64,000 bases of DNA, taken from contig NZ_BMZG01000007.1 of NCBI RefSeq assembly GCF_014652675.1, positions 1 through 64,000 on the forward strand, given 5' to 3'. Below are positions 18,816 through 28,197 of the stretch, one piece after another. Position 1 is the stretch's first letter. Each line of letters starts with the position of its first letter. The notes below the pieces were generated by a model. It had not been told where the DNA came from. It searched no databases and saw only the letters and a list, made by a program, of their open reading frames with translations. Source of the DNA: Formosimonas limnophila (GTDB lineage: Bacteria; Pseudomonadota; Gammaproteobacteria; Burkholderiales; Burkholderiaceae). The position numbers and the translations under genes were made by a program.

Positions 18816-19874
18816 ATGGCTGCAATTTATTTCCAAGACTCCCGCAACGATCTTGACCAATGGCAGGGTCTATTAATGAGCGTTCAGACCACGCGCAAAC
18901 CCGCCTTGATTTTGCAAAGCGGGCGCGGCTGTCGCACGAAGCTCAGTGTGGGTGCTCAAACGCTGTTTTGGGCAGAGATTGAGGATGGTTATTACGGGGT
19001 GTATTTGTGGCGTAGTTTGCCTCGCAGTACGGATGTGGCATTGCTGCCGCACATCCACTCAGCGCAGGTTCAGGCACAAAAGCATTTGTCACCTTTAGAG
19101 CGCCGACAGTATTGGGCGAAATGGTTTGCGCGCGGGTTGATGGATTCGCCGCATACGCCATTGGCGCAAGGTTTGTGGGCTTTGGAGTACAGCGACCGTG
19201 ATGATGAGCGGACTTATACGCCGCACCGTGGTTTACAGCGGCATTGGCGCAATTTATACGACGATAAGCGACAAGCCGCTGAGTTTTTCGGCGCGCCGTT
19301 GTGTTACATCGATTGGGCGATGTGCGGCAATGGCAGCATCATCCCTTTATTTGCCGCGCCTTTTGATTGGTTGGTGGATGCGGCTGAATCGGGGCGGGTG
19401 AAGTACTGGTGTAAAGTGGCGCGCGAGATGCAGGCGACTGACCAAGGCGGCACTTTGCCACCGCTGTTGCTGTGGTTTATGTCGGGATTGGATGCGTTTG
19501 TCTTGCTCGATGGGCATGATCGTTTGTATGCGTCGTTGCTGACGGGGATTGAGCCTGAGTATTTGATCCTCGATTCTTATACCGAGCGTGCGCAGGTGTT
19601 GGATGAAACCAGACAAAATGCCATCCACAAACAGTTAAACATACTGGAGCAAAAAATCGCCGAGGGTACAGCGATTAACCCAGAGGTGATTCTCAGTGTG
19701 CAAAAGTATTTGGTACACAGCTACGATGACCGCCCCGTGCGGATTGAGCGCACACGCGCGAGTTTGAGCTTAGACCCTGAACAATGGCAAAAAGAAGTGG
19801 ATGCTTACGAAAAACAGCTCAAAAGTCAGCAGCCTCACAAAGAACTGGAATGGTTTTATGTGGATGATGTGTGA
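18816..19874 (+). CDS. Protein of unknown function with a DGHDR motif
   Basis: A 352-residue protein I cannot assign. No signal peptide or membrane segment is seen. In the second half, GTLPPLLLWFMSGLDAFVLLDGHDRLYAS resembles the strand-helix around the DGHHR motif of ParB/sulfiredoxin-type folds, where a hydrophobic strand precedes D-G-H-x-R. The C-terminus is charged and helical. A preceding segment, WAMCGNGSIIPLFAAPFDW, is also distinctive. It is in the normal base composition of the chromosome, unlike the HipA-like/DUF3037 pair before it. The ParB-like idea is inference. Confidence 0.65.
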   Translation: MAAIYFQDSRNDLDQWQGLLMSVQTTRKPALILQSGRGCRTKLSVGAQTLFWAEIEDGYYGVYLWRSLPRSTDVALLPHIHSAQVQAQKHLSPLERRQYWAKWFARGLMDSPHTPLAQGLWALEYSDRDDERTYTPHRGLQRHWRNLYDDKRQAAEFFGAPLCYIDWAMCGNGSIIPLFAAPFDWLVDAAESGRVKYWCKVAREMQATDQGGTLPPLLLWFMSGLDAFVLLDGHDRLYASLLTGIEPEYLILDSYTERAQVLDETRQNAIHKQLNILEQKIAEGTAINPEVILSVQKYLVHSYDDRPVRIERTRASLSLDPEQWQKEVDAYEKQLKSQQPHKELEWFYVDDV

Positions 19875-20121
19875 GAGCTTATTGCAACTGCGACTCTTCT
19901 TGTACGCTTTAAAATAGGGCAAAACCACTGCACGCAGAGAAATGAAAGATACGTTTTTCGGGTTAAATCCGCGGTGTAGTTGACGGCGTAGTGCAGTTAA
20001 AAGATAAAGTCTTTTCAAGTTGTGCGCAAAATGCCGTTAGAACGTTCAATATGCAATGGTTTTGGGCGCAGTCATTATCTATAATGGGCGATATTCATTG
20101 TTTTTGGAGAGTACCGTCACC

Positions 20122-20682
20122 ATGTCAGATATCATTATTCAACAAAACCGCACCCGTATTGATGAGCTTTTGGCACCTTATGCTGCTCAAATTGGTGGGG
20201 ATTTACCCGGTTACCGCAATCACGTGTATCGTGCGGTGACTTATGCCATGCATTTTTTGGGTAATTCGCCAGAGCATGAGCAGCTGGTTGAGACAGCTTT
20301 TGTCTATCATGATATTGCTTTGTGGACGAATCATGCCTTGGCGTACTTAGAGCCATCCGAGGCAGTTGCTTTGGCGGACAATGCCAAGTATGGCTGGGGT
20401 CTGAACCCTGAGGCGCTGCAAGGTGCGATTCACTGGCATCACAAAATCACAGCGTATCGTGGGCCGCATGAGGCGGTGATTGAAGCGTGCCGCAAAGCGG
20501 ACTGGATTGATGCCAATAAAGGGATGGTTCGTAAAGGCATGAGCCGCGCGAATATCAAAGCGGTTGAGGCGGCATTCCCTAATCTCGGCTTTCATGATGC
20601 GCTCATCCGTTTGGCCAAGGATAACGGGGGTTCTACCGTGGGTGGTTTAATTAAGGTGGTGCGCGGCATCATTAAGTGGTGA
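20122..20682 (+). CDS. HD-domain phosphohydrolase-like protein
   Basis: About 186 residues from ATG 20122, which has GGAGA eleven bases upstream; an in-frame ATG at 20056 would add a leader unlike the rest. The motif FVYHDIALW, preceded by a histidine in RNHVYRAV and followed by HWHHKITAYRG and RKADWIDANKG, is the metal-binding pattern of HD-type hydrolases. It is cytoplasmic. The substrate is unknown. A terminator shared with aspS follows. Confidence 0.75.
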   Translation: MSDIIIQQNRTRIDELLAPYAAQIGGDLPGYRNHVYRAVTYAMHFLGNSPEHEQLVETAFVYHDIALWTNHALAYLEPSEAVALADNAKYGWGLNPEALQGAIHWHHKITAYRGPHEAVIEACRKADWIDANKGMVRKGMSRANIKAVEAAFPNLGFHDALIRLAKDNGGSTVGGLIKVVRGIIKW

Positions 20683-20795
20683 TTCTGTGGTCTACCGCAG
20701 AGTGAAACCTGACTTTGCGATTGTTGACGAGATTTGATCAGTATAAACACGTAGGTTGAGTGAGAATTCTGTGTGAGTCTAAATCGCCGAACGAT

Positions 20796-20829
20796 CAAAA
20801 AAGCAGCCTTTCGGCTGCTTTCTCTTTTA
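20796..20829. terminator. Bidirectional terminator between the HD gene and aspS
   Basis: AAAGCAGCC, loop TTTC, GGCTGCTTT, with A runs before and T-rich sequence after, so it can stop both converging transcripts; the T run is better for aspS. Confidence 0.85.
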
Positions 20830-22635
20830 TGCTTCGTCGCGTTTGACTTCGGCGAGTTGTGCAGGGTTGTTGCGCAGGCGGATGTGCAGTTCGCGCAGTT
20901 GCTTCTCGTCCACTGGCGATGGTGCTTGCGTGAGCAGGCATTGCGCGCGTTGCGTTTTTGGGAACGCGATAACGTCGCGGATGGACTCTGCGCCTGCCAT
21001 CATGGTGACGATGCGGTCGAGGCCAAATGCGATACCACCGTGTGGCGGCGCGCCGTACTGGAGAGCATCGAGGAGGAAGCCGAATTTTTCTTGGGCTTCT
21101 TCTGCACCAATGTTGAGTGCGCGGAATACTTTGGATTGAACTTCTTCACGGTGGATACGCACTGAGCCGCCACCGATTTCCCAGCCGTTCAATACCATGT
21201 CGTAGGCTTTTGCGGTGCACAGAGCTGGATTGGTGCTCAAATGGTCTTCGTGGCCGTCTTTCGGAGCGGTGAAGGGGTGGTGGCAGGCAACGTAGCGTTT
21301 GGCTTCGTCGTCGTATTCGAACATTGGGAAATCAATGACCCAGAGTGGTTGCCAATCTTTGGATGCGTGACCTTTTTCGTGGCCGACTTTGATGCGCAGC
21401 GCACCAATGGCGTCATTGACGATTTTGGCACGGTCAGCGCCGAAGAAAATGATGTCACCGTTCTGAGCGCCAGTGCGATTCAACACTTCGGTTAAAGTCG
21501 CGTCGTCGATGTTTTTCACAATCGGTGATTGCAGACCGTCACGACCTTTTTCGATTTCGTTGATCTTGATGTAAGCGAGGCCTTTCGCACCGTAGATGCC
21601 GACGAATTGGGTGTAGGCGTCGATTTCTGAGCGAGAGAGTTCTGCGCCGTTCGGTACGCGCAGAGCGACGACACGGCCGTCTTCGAGGTTGGCGGCTGAG
21701 TTGAATACTTTGAATTCAACGTTTTTCATCACGTCGGTGAGTTCGGTGAATTGCAAGTTGACGCGTAAGTCAGGTTTATCTGAGCCGTACAGCGCCATCG
21801 CGTCCGCGTAAGTCATCACTGGGAACGGATTGGCCAATTCAACATCCAAAACCTCTTTGAACACGCCACGGATCATGCCCTCAAATACGCCGCGAATGTC
21901 CTCTTCTGACATGAATGAGGTTTCAATATCCACCTGTGTGAATTCGGGTTGACGGTCAGCGCGTAAGTCTTCGTCACGGAAGCATTTAACGATTTGGTAG
22001 TAGCGGTCAAAACCAGCAACCATCAACATCTGTTTGAATAACTGTGGCGATTGTGGCAGGGCGAAAAATTGACCATCGTGCACACGTGAAGGCACGAGGT
22101 AATCGCGTGCGCCTTCGGGTGTGGATTTTGTAAGCATTGGTGTTTCGATGTCGATGAAGTCGTTCGCGTCGAGGAATTTACGAATTGCCATTGCAGTTTT
22201 ATATCGCAGTTTCATGTTGTGCTGCATTTGCGGGCGGCGCAAATCGAGAACGCGGTGGGTCAAGCGTGTGGTTTCTGATAAGTTTTCTTCATCGAGTTGG
22301 AACGGCGGCGTGATCGAGGCGTTGAGGATTTCGAGTTCTTGCGCGACGATTTCGATTTCGCCTGTTTTGAGCTTTGGGTTGATGAGTTTGTCATCTCGTT
22401 TAACCACACGACCAACCACTTTGATACAAAACTCGTTGCGCAGTGTGCCTGCGAGCTTGAACATGGTATCTTGGTCTGGGTTAAATACCGCTTGCACAAT
22501 GCCTTCTTTGTCACGCACGTCGATAAAAATCACGCCGCCGTGGTCACGACGGGTATTGACCCAGCCGCAGACGGTGACGGTTTGCTCTAATTGTGCTGTG
22601 GTCAAAAGACCGCAAAAATGACTGCGCATGCTCAT
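20827..22635 (-). CDS. aspS: Aspartyl-tRNA synthetase
   Basis: A class IIb synthetase of the bacterial type: N-terminal OB-fold anticodon-binding domain ([19 protein letters not shown]), catalytic core with motif 2 [14 protein letters not shown], an inserted GAD domain, and motif 3 [11 protein letters not shown] near the end. The open frame extends upstream to 22683, but GAGAG lies 7 nt before ATG 22635 and homologues begin with MRSHFCG close after it, giving about 602 residues. It is followed upstream on the same strand by DUF502 and fmdB, the common betaproteobacterial order fmdB-DUF502-aspS. Confidence 0.95.
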   Translation of the reverse strand: MSMRSHFCGLLTTAQLEQTVTVCGWVNTRRDHGGVIFIDVRDKEGIVQAVFNPDQDTMFKLAGTLRNEFCIKVVGRVVKRDDKLINPKLKTGEIEIVAQELEILNASITPPFQLDEENLSETTRLTHRVLDLRRPQMQHNMKLRYKTAMAIRKFLDANDFIDIETPMLTKSTPEGARDYLVPSRVHDGQFFALPQSPQLFKQMLMVAGFDRYYQIVKCFRDEDLRADRQPEFTQVDIETSFMSEEDIRGVFEGMIRGVFKEVLDVELANPFPVMTYADAMALYGSDKPDLRVNLQFTELTDVMKNVEFKVFNSAANLEDGRVVALRVPNGAELSRSEIDAYTQFVGIYGAKGLAYIKINEIEKGRDGLQSPIVKNIDDATLTEVLNRTGAQNGDIIFFGADRAKIVNDAIGALRIKVGHEKGHASKDWQPLWVIDFPMFEYDDEAKRYVACHHPFTAPKDGHEDHLSTNPALCTAKAYDMVLNGWEIGGGSVRIHREEVQSKVFRALNIGAEEAQEKFGFLLDALQYGAPPHGGIAFGLDRIVTMMAGAESIRDVIAFPKTQRAQCLLTQAPSPVDEKQLRELHIRLRNNPAQLAEVKRDEA

Positions 22636-22702
22636 AAGTTTCTCTCTGTTGTTTCGATAAAGTTTGGTTAATGGTTGTCTCACGCTGAGTGAGCGGTGTG
22701 TT

Positions 22703-23416
22703 TTAGTCGTTCAATGCTTCGTTTGGTTTCACTGAATTGATTTTTGGTGGGGCTTTTGCGTTGATATTTGCCTCACCATCATTGGGCGAGACCACACCCA
22801 TAGAGATGATGTATTTGAGCGCTTCGTCCACGCTCATGTCCAGCTCAACCACGTCGGTCTTTTTCATGATGAGAAAAAAGCCAGAGGTTGGATTCGGCGT
22901 GGTCGGTACATAGACACTTAAGCAGTCTTCGGGTAGTTTCGCCGCGACATCGCCGCTCGGCGAGCCAGTCTGGAATGCTACTGTCCAAACACCTGCGCGC
23001 GGGTATTGCACCAAAAGGGCTTGGCGAAATGCCTGTCCGTTGCTGGAAAATAGGGTGTCCGACACTTGTTTGACACTGCCGTAAACACTTTTGACAATCG
23101 GAATGCGCGAGAGCAGTTGATCAAGTACCTTTAAAAACCACTGGCCGAGGAAGTTAGCCGCCATCATGCCCGTGGTGAACAATAAAAGTATGACCAAAAT
23201 CACACCCAAGCCAGGAATGTTTTTAATGTTTAAAAACTCATCCTGCATGGCCGCAGGCAACACACTGGCAATCGCATCGACCACACTGGTAAAAATACCT
23301 TGCAAAACACCAACACCCCAACCAATGACTGCCACGGTGATGATGATGGGTACCCAAACAAATATCCCTGTCACAAGATAGTTGCGGATTTTGGCACTGG
23401 TGAAATGACGACGCAT
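22703..23416 (-). CDS. DUF502 family inner-membrane protein
   Basis: A 237-residue membrane protein with two hydrophobic segments, one near residues 14-38 ([21 protein letters not shown]) and one near 65-95 ([17 protein letters not shown]). The DUF502 signatures [13 protein letters not shown] and [14 protein letters not shown] are present. Function is not established. It lies between fmdB and aspS, its usual location in betaproteobacteria. Confidence 0.88.
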   Translation of the reverse strand: MRRHFTSAKIRNYLVTGIFVWVPIIITVAVIGWGVGVLQGIFTSVVDAIASVLPAAMQDEFLNIKNIPGLGVILVILLLFTTGMMAANFLGQWFLKVLDQLLSRIPIVKSVYGSVKQVSDTLFSSNGQAFRQALLVQYPRAGVWTVAFQTGSPSGDVAAKLPEDCLSVYVPTTPNPTSGFFLIMKKTDVVELDMSVDEALKYIISMGVVSPNDGEANINAKAPPKINSVKPNEALND

Positions 23417-23437
23417 GGCGGACTTTATAAATAAGGA

Positions 23438-23755
23438 TTAATGGCAACCACAGCCAGGGGCGCAGCTGGCACTGCTGGAGGCTGCGCTTGTGGTTGATTC
23501 GGTTGCCGATGTGCTAGTGCTCACTGCCGTTTCACCGCCGACACTGGTGCTGCTGGTTTCCGAGCCACCCGAGCCGCCACGAAAGTCGGTGACATACCAA
23601 CCTGAACCTTTGAGTTGAAAACCCGCTGCGGTGATTTGCTTGGAAAACGTCTCTTGTCCACAGGCAGGGCAGCTCGTCAGCGGTGTATCGCTGATTTTTT
23701 GCAAAACGTCTTTGGTGTGTCCACAGTGTGCACAACGATAAGCGTAAATAGGCAT
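23438..23755 (-). CDS. FmdB-family zinc-ribbon protein
   Basis: A 105-residue putative regulatory protein. The N-terminus MPIYAYRCAHCGHTKDVLQ and the second pair in CPACGQETF give a C-x2-C...C-x2-C zinc ribbon. The KGSGWYVTDFR segment is standard for the family. The C-terminal tail is low in complexity (Gly, Ser, Thr rich) and ends in CAPGCGCH, extra cysteines often seen in this family. It is the first gene of the fmdB-DUF502-aspS group. Confidence 0.9.
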   Translation of the reverse strand: MPIYAYRCAHCGHTKDVLQKISDTPLTSCPACGQETFSKQITAAGFQLKGSGWYVTDFRGGSGGSETSSTSVGGETAVSTSTSATESTTSAASSSASCAPGCGCH

Positions 23756-23844
23756 GATGTTCTCGTGTCAAAAAGTGTGCCGAAAGCCGCTATTATACGC
23801 TAGAAGCGGCCTGAATGACAATTAGGCCGCACAAAGCCGAGTGG

Positions 23845-24210
23845 TTAGACAGTGGTGGTCACACTCGCTTGCATTTGTACGTGGCCTTGGTAGTTTGCGC
23901 CCGATTCGATTTCGAGGTCTTTGACCGAAATGTTGCCTGTGATGTAGCCGCCAGAGCGTAGACTGAGTGTTTTGGCGGTCACATTGCCATCGAGTTTGCC
24001 GTAAATTTCGACCTCTGAGGCGTTGACGTTGCCCTGAATATGACCGCTTTCGCTCAAAATCACACGTCCCTCGACTTTGACGTCACCATTGATGCGACCA
24101 TCCACCTTGATGGAGGCTTTGGTAGACAGGTTTCCATCAATCGTTGCAGATTCGCCAATGAGTGTGAGGCTGTGGTTGAGGTTTTCTGAGGTGCTTTTGT
24201 TGCCGAACAT
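23845..24210 (-). CDS. Bactofilin (polymer-forming cytoskeletal protein)
   Basis: A 121-residue bactofilin. The central beta-helix repeats are clear: IGESATIDGNLSTKASIKVDG followed by repeated V-x-G-x-V and G-x-I-x-G units up to about residue 105. Bactofilins assemble into membrane-associated filaments that position cell-wall enzymes. The M23 peptidase encoded just upstream on the same strand is the usual partner, so the two likely act together in cell shape. A hairpin between the two genes may lower bactofilin output from the shared transcript. Confidence 0.92.
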   Translation of the reverse strand: MFGNKSTSENLNHSLTLIGESATIDGNLSTKASIKVDGRINGDVKVEGRVILSESGHIQGNVNASEVEIYGKLDGNVTAKTLSLRSGGYITGNISVKDLEIESGANYQGHVQMQASVTTTV

Positions 24211-24243
24211 AAATGTATTTCCACGTTGGGTTAGAGTGCACGC

Positions 24244-24276
24244 AAAAAATTTCGCGGGATGACCGCGAAATTTTTG
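24244..24276 (-). terminator. Hairpin between M23 peptidase and bactofilin genes
   Basis: On the minus strand AAATTTCGCGG pairs with CCGCGAAATTT and is followed by TTTTG. A terminator or attenuator within the pair. Confidence 0.55.
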
Positions 24277-24288
24277 TGAGGGCTGTAT

Positions 24289-25194
24289 TTATTTGAGTTG
24301 TAGAAAGTTCGCAGGGTCTATCGGGATGCCTGCTTGGCGAACTTCGTAGTGCAGGTGTGGGCCAGTCGAGCGTCCTGTGTTTCCCAGTTTACCAATCACA
24401 TCACCTGCTTTGACCTTTTGACCCACAGAGACATCTACGGCAGACAGATGGCCATAAAGCGTTTCAAATTGATAGCCATGCGCGATTTTTACCGCATAAC
24501 CATAACCACTGGCTGCACCAGCTTGCACCACGACACCGTCAGCGGTCGATTGAATGGGTTCGCCAATTGTGCCACGAAAATCAATGCCGCTGTGGTCTTC
24601 ACCACCACCGCCACCGAATGGATTGCTGCGGTTGCCGAAAGTTGATGTGATAACCCCCGTGTGAGGCAGTCCAAGCGGCACATTTTTGATGCTGTCAAAA
24701 ATCGAAGTCGCGCGTTGGTTAAACTGATTGCCATAAGGTGTTTGGACGCTGATGGGGCGATAAGCGCCGCCAATCGGCAATGGCTGATTGTCTTGTTTAG
24801 TGTCTTGAGGTTTGGTGCTGTTTGGCAGTGTGCCGTCAGGATTGATGCCACGCTCTAATAAGTAGTTTTGCAGTGCATTGACCGTTGATTCGGTTTTTTT
24901 CAGCTCGTTGATTTTAGCTGCTGCTTCGGCTGAGGTGAAGTTCTCCAACGCTTTGACTTGCTCGCTTAATGCGATGTTTTCTTGGGCTGTTGAAAGTTGT
25001 TTGAGACTGAGCGAGGCAACGCTGACAGCGAGTACAACGGTGGTGGCTGCCAAGCCAAAAAATACTTTTTTGCCATGACGCAAGACCCATTTGTTCATCT
25101 CGAACGAAGTCATGGGTTTGTTACCGTCAATCACCATAACGGTGGCATTACGGGATTGATTTTTTTTCTTTGAACTTAGGTGTTTGTGTTGCAT
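24289..25194 (-). CDS. M23 family metallopeptidase (cell-wall endopeptidase)
   Basis: A LytM-type peptidase with one transmembrane segment near the N-terminus (FFGLAATTVVLAVSVASLSL), a coiled-coil stretch after it, and the C-terminal M23 domain. Zinc ligands are in DHSGIDFRG and the HLHYEV motif near the end; LYGHLS is also present. Two upstream starts exist (25215, 25200); AAGGA sits 5 nt before ATG 25194, so I take that (301 residues). It is paired with the bactofilin gene, a conserved association in which the bactofilin localises the peptidase. Confidence 0.9.
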   Translation of the reverse strand: MQHKHLSSKKKNQSRNATVMVIDGNKPMTSFEMNKWVLRHGKKVFFGLAATTVVLAVSVASLSLKQLSTAQENIALSEQVKALENFTSAEAAAKINELKKTESTVNALQNYLLERGINPDGTLPNSTKPQDTKQDNQPLPIGGAYRPISVQTPYGNQFNQRATSIFDSIKNVPLGLPHTGVITSTFGNRSNPFGGGGGEDHSGIDFRGTIGEPIQSTADGVVVQAGAASGYGYAVKIAHGYQFETLYGHLSAVDVSVGQKVKAGDVIGKLGNTGRSTGPHLHYEVRQAGIPIDPANFLQLK

Positions 25195-25492
25195 AGACAT
25201 CCTTTTTGTTCGCACTCATTGAGTGCTTCGCGTGATTCCCTGCGCGCGCATTATCGCGCTGTCTCGGCCTTCGGCTAAGAGGTGAAACGCGATAGTCTCT
25301 GTTATAAGTATAGGATGTGGGTCGCGTTCGTGATTTTCTAGTCTGTGTCAGACCGAAAAAAGTGAGACATTATACCAAAAACGGCAAAAAATGCGCCTTT
25401 TTCGATAAATCTGACGCGAATGTGTCATTTTCTTGTGGTGATAACGTCTAACATACATTGTCAACATGACCCAAAACCGTGGAGCATTCACT
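25195..25492. other. Divergent intergenic region between the M23 peptidase and msrP
   Basis: About 300 bases between two divergent genes. It has several short GC-rich inverted repeats (for example near 25225-25260) but no ORF and no promoter match that I would call. Confidence 0.4.
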
Positions 25493-26461
25493 ATGAGCCA
25501 ACAATTGAAACCCAGCGAAATCACCCCAGAAGATGTTTATAAAAACCGTCGCTTATTTATGAGGGCTGGCTTAGTGGCAGCCACTGGTGCGGCGACAGCG
25601 GGAGTTTATCGTTACTTTAACCCTGCCGTTGTGCCAGAGCCACTTGCTTCATCTGAGCCGATACAAACGGTCGTTTCACCCAGTCCTACTGATACGGCTG
25701 CTGCGATGGCTGATAAACCCAATACTTTTGCCCAAATCACGCGGTACAACAATTTTTATGAGTTCTCGACCAACAAAACGGCTGTGGCGGTTGAGGCTTC
25801 AGAGTTTGTGACGCAGCCTTGGTCTATTGAGGTGGGTGGGATGGTGGCCAAACCACGGGCATTTGGTTTGGAGGAGTTGTTGGCGTTGGGTCAGGAGGAG
25901 CGCATTTATCGCTTTCGTTGTGTGGAGGGGTGGTCAATGGTGATTCCATGGATGGGCTTTCCGTTGGCGAAATTGCTTGAGTTGGTTGAGCCGCAGAGCG
26001 GCGCGAGTTATGTTGCTTTTGAAAGCTACTATGACAAACGGCAAATGCCCAATGGGCGGTTCGCGGGCATTGAACTGCCTTATGTTGAGGGGTTGCGATT
26101 GGATGAGGCGGTGCATCCGTTGACTCTATTGGCGACAGGTTTGTACGGTCAGCCGATGCCGAATCAAAACGGTGCGCCGATTCGATTGGTCGTCCCGTGG
26201 AAATACGGTTTTAAAAGCATCAAGTCTATCGTCAAAATCACCTTAACCAATCAAGTGCCGCCCACCACATGGAACAAAGCCGCGCCCAATGAGTACGGTT
26301 TTTACTCAAATGTGAACCCGACGGTTGATCACCCGCGTTGGTCTCAGGCTGATGAGCAGCGCATTGGTGAGTTCTCCCGTCGTCCTACGCTGATGTTTAA
26401 TGGCTATGCAGATGAAGTGGCCTCGTTGTATCGAGGCATGGATTTAAAAGCATTTTTCTAA
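25493..26461 (+). CDS. msrP: Protein-methionine-sulfoxide reductase catalytic subunit MsrP
   Basis: A periplasmic molybdoenzyme (YedY) that reduces oxidised methionines in envelope proteins. The twin-arginine signal is [18 protein letters not shown] near residues 13-30. The molybdenum-ligating cysteine is in [15 protein letters not shown], and the C-terminal [19 protein letters not shown] is typical. GGAG lies 8 nt before ATG 25493; the upstream ATG at 25466 would place extra residues ahead of the signal. The membrane partner msrQ follows after 12 nt. Confidence 0.95.
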   Translation: MSQQLKPSEITPEDVYKNRRLFMRAGLVAATGAATAGVYRYFNPAVVPEPLASSEPIQTVVSPSPTDTAAAMADKPNTFAQITRYNNFYEFSTNKTAVAVEASEFVTQPWSIEVGGMVAKPRAFGLEELLALGQEERIYRFRCVEGWSMVIPWMGFPLAKLLELVEPQSGASYVAFESYYDKRQMPNGRFAGIELPYVEGLRLDEAVHPLTLLATGLYGQPMPNQNGAPIRLVVPWKYGFKSIKSIVKITLTNQVPPTTWNKAAPNEYGFYSNVNPTVDHPRWSQADEQRIGEFSRRPTLMFNGYADEVASLYRGMDLKAFF

Positions 26462-26473
26462 AGGTCATTCATC

Positions 26474-27076
26474 ATGAAACCCACAGCGTCTGATATTCAG
26501 TTTTATAAAACCCTGATTTTTTTTAATGCGCTCATCCCTTTGCTCATCATGCTGTGGGATTTTGCGCATGGTCAGATTGGCGTGAATCCCGTCGAGCTGT
26601 CGATTCGCACATTTGGTGTGTTGACTCTGATATTTTTATTGCTCACATTGTGCGTCACGCCCATGCGCAAGCTCTTCGGCTGGGGCTTTTTGATTAAATA
26701 CCGCCGCATGCTCGGATTATTTGCGTTTTTTTACGGCTGTTTGCACTTGCTTACTTATATGGGTTTCGATCGAAGCTGGAGCATCAGCGGCACGGTGGCT
26801 GATGTCATTAAACGTCCATTCATTGCTGTTGGCATGGTGAGCTTTTTGCTTTTGATACCGCTCGCAGTCACTTCAGCAGACAAAATGCTGCGCCGTATCG
26901 GCGCGAAACGCTGGCTTAAACTGCACAAGCTCATCTATCTCATCGCCATTGGTGGCGTCGTGCACTTTTATATGATTGTGAAGTCAGATGTGTTCTGGCC
27001 TGTTGTGTTCGCGGTCGCATTATCTGTGTTGTTTGGTTATCGGATATACTCAGCTTATCAAAAAGCGAGGGGCTGA
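26474..27076 (+). CDS. msrQ: Heme-binding membrane subunit MsrQ
   Basis: A 200-residue integral membrane cytochrome b-like protein that passes electrons from the quinone pool to MsrP. Six hydrophobic segments can be seen. The heme-ligating histidines are probably those in GCLHLLTYMGFD, KLHKLIYLIAIGGVVHFYM. It follows msrP closely in one operon, and a terminator lies at 27114. Confidence 0.93.
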   Translation: MKPTASDIQFYKTLIFFNALIPLLIMLWDFAHGQIGVNPVELSIRTFGVLTLIFLLLTLCVTPMRKLFGWGFLIKYRRMLGLFAFFYGCLHLLTYMGFDRSWSISGTVADVIKRPFIAVGMVSFLLLIPLAVTSADKMLRRIGAKRWLKLHKLIYLIAIGGVVHFYMIVKSDVFWPVVFAVALSVLFGYRIYSAYQKARG

Positions 27077-27113
27077 CAGCTTGAGCAAGAAGTGTGTTTT
27101 GAATACAAGTCAG

Positions 27114-27139
27114 AGGGCGGTTTTAGAACCGCCCTTTTT
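27114..27139 (+). terminator. Terminator after msrPQ
   Basis: AGGGCGGTT (27114-27122), loop TTAG, AACCGCCCT (27127-27135), then five T. Confidence 0.88.
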
Positions 27140-27194
27140 GCGTGTTGCGTTTGTATGGAGAGAAGGTTGGGACTTTGCCTAAAAGAAGATGAAT

Positions 27195-27563
27195 TTAATG
27201 GTTCTCATCTGTTGCGGCAACGAACTCTTTGCGTAAAGCGACTTCATCATGACCGACAAATAGACCTTTGTCACTGACCACAACTGGGCGTTTGATGACG
27301 GACGTGTGGTTCATCATGAGTTCGATGGCGGTTTTGGCTTGAGTGGCTTTCGCTTGGCTCTCTGGTGATAAGCCGCGCCATGTCGTGCCTTTTTTATTAA
27401 TGAGAACATCTAAAGGTATGACAGTGAGCCAGCTTGTTAAGGTTTTTTCATCAATCCCTTGTTTTTTGAAATCGTGAAAGACATAGTCGATTTGGTGTTC
27501 GTCTAACCACGTGCGGGTTTTTTTGACGGAGTTGCAGTTGGGGATGCCGTATATAGTAATCAT
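27195..27563 (-). CDS. ArsC/Spx-like thioredoxin-fold protein (YffB type)
   Basis: A 122-residue protein of the arsenate-reductase-like (Spx/YffB) family. The N-terminal IYGIPNCNSVKKTRTWL has the single conserved cysteine of YffB instead of a C-x-x-C pair, and the KRPVVVSDKGLFVG segment is typical. YffB-type proteins are usually encoded near dap genes; dapD lies upstream here. The enzyme activity is not established. The ATG at 27563 overlaps the stop of the broken lipoprotein gene upstream as ATGA. Confidence 0.85.
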   Translation of the reverse strand: MITIYGIPNCNSVKKTRTWLDEHQIDYVFHDFKKQGIDEKTLTSWLTVIPLDVLINKKGTTWRGLSPESQAKATQAKTAIELMMNHTSVIKRPVVVSDKGLFVGHDEVALRKEFVAATDENH

Positions 27564-28153
27564 TTGATTCGTGTGCAGGTGGTTTGAGTTTGTTCAGTGG
27601 GTTGCAGTTCTTTGTCGGCGGATTTTATTTTTAGTGCTGTGCTGGTGATTTCTGTGACCTCGTAAGTCTCTATGGTTTGCTTTTCGATGTCTTGTAGTAA
27701 GGATAAGTTTGTTAAGGAAAGTACTGTATTGAGCAAAAAGCCCAGCTCCGTTTTTGGCTCGGATATACTGCTTAATGTTGGATTGAGCTCTTGGAGTGTG
27801 CTATGTATGAGTTGGTTCTTGGCTCGATAGCTGCTTTTTGTTGCAAACTCTCGAATATGTAGTGACTCTTACTCTGTGGCTGTACTTACTAGAATGACAC
27901 CCTCTGCGTTACTTAGCCAGTCGGTTTTCGTGAGTATGTCTTTATGCTTAAACGTCATTGTGACAGCAAGCTCTTCATCGGCTATTTGCATGGTGGTCAA
28001 ACAGTCCCATTTCCCCAAGATTAAATCATTTGTCTGATTTGAGGTGGCGGACAATGACGAGCAGCTGATGAATAGTGTTGCGGATACGAATAACGCGATG
28101 ATTTTTTTGTCTGCATGTTGTTGGTTGATGATTTGAATGTGCGTTCCTCTCAC
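27560..28153 (-). pseudogene. Lipoprotein gene interrupted by an in-frame stop
   Basis: The minus-strand frame runs 94 codons from a GTG at 28153, meets TAA at 27871-27869, and then stays open in the same frame for another 102 codons to TGA at 27562-27560. The N-terminus has a lipobox, LFISCSSLSA, so the product would be an outer or inner membrane lipoprotein. The second half includes ELGFLLNTVLSLTNLSLLQD. The final stop overlaps the next gene's ATG (ATGA), as in a coupled operon, which argues that the full frame of about 197 codons was one gene. I do not recognise the family. The start is uncertain because GTG 28153 falls inside a hairpin. Confidence 0.6.
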
Positions 28154-28189
28154 CCTACCCCTATTACGTTGTGAGAGGGGTAGGGTGAG
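28149..28189. repeat. Long inverted repeat between dapD and the lipoprotein gene
   Basis: CTCACCCTACCCCT (28149-28162) and AGGGGTAGGGTGAG (28176-28189) form a perfect 14-bp stem with a 13-nt loop. It follows the dapD stop and may end transcription, but there is no T run. It resembles the CCCTCACCC-type intergenic repeats common in proteobacteria. Confidence 0.6.
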
Positions 28190-28197
28190 GGGTGAAA

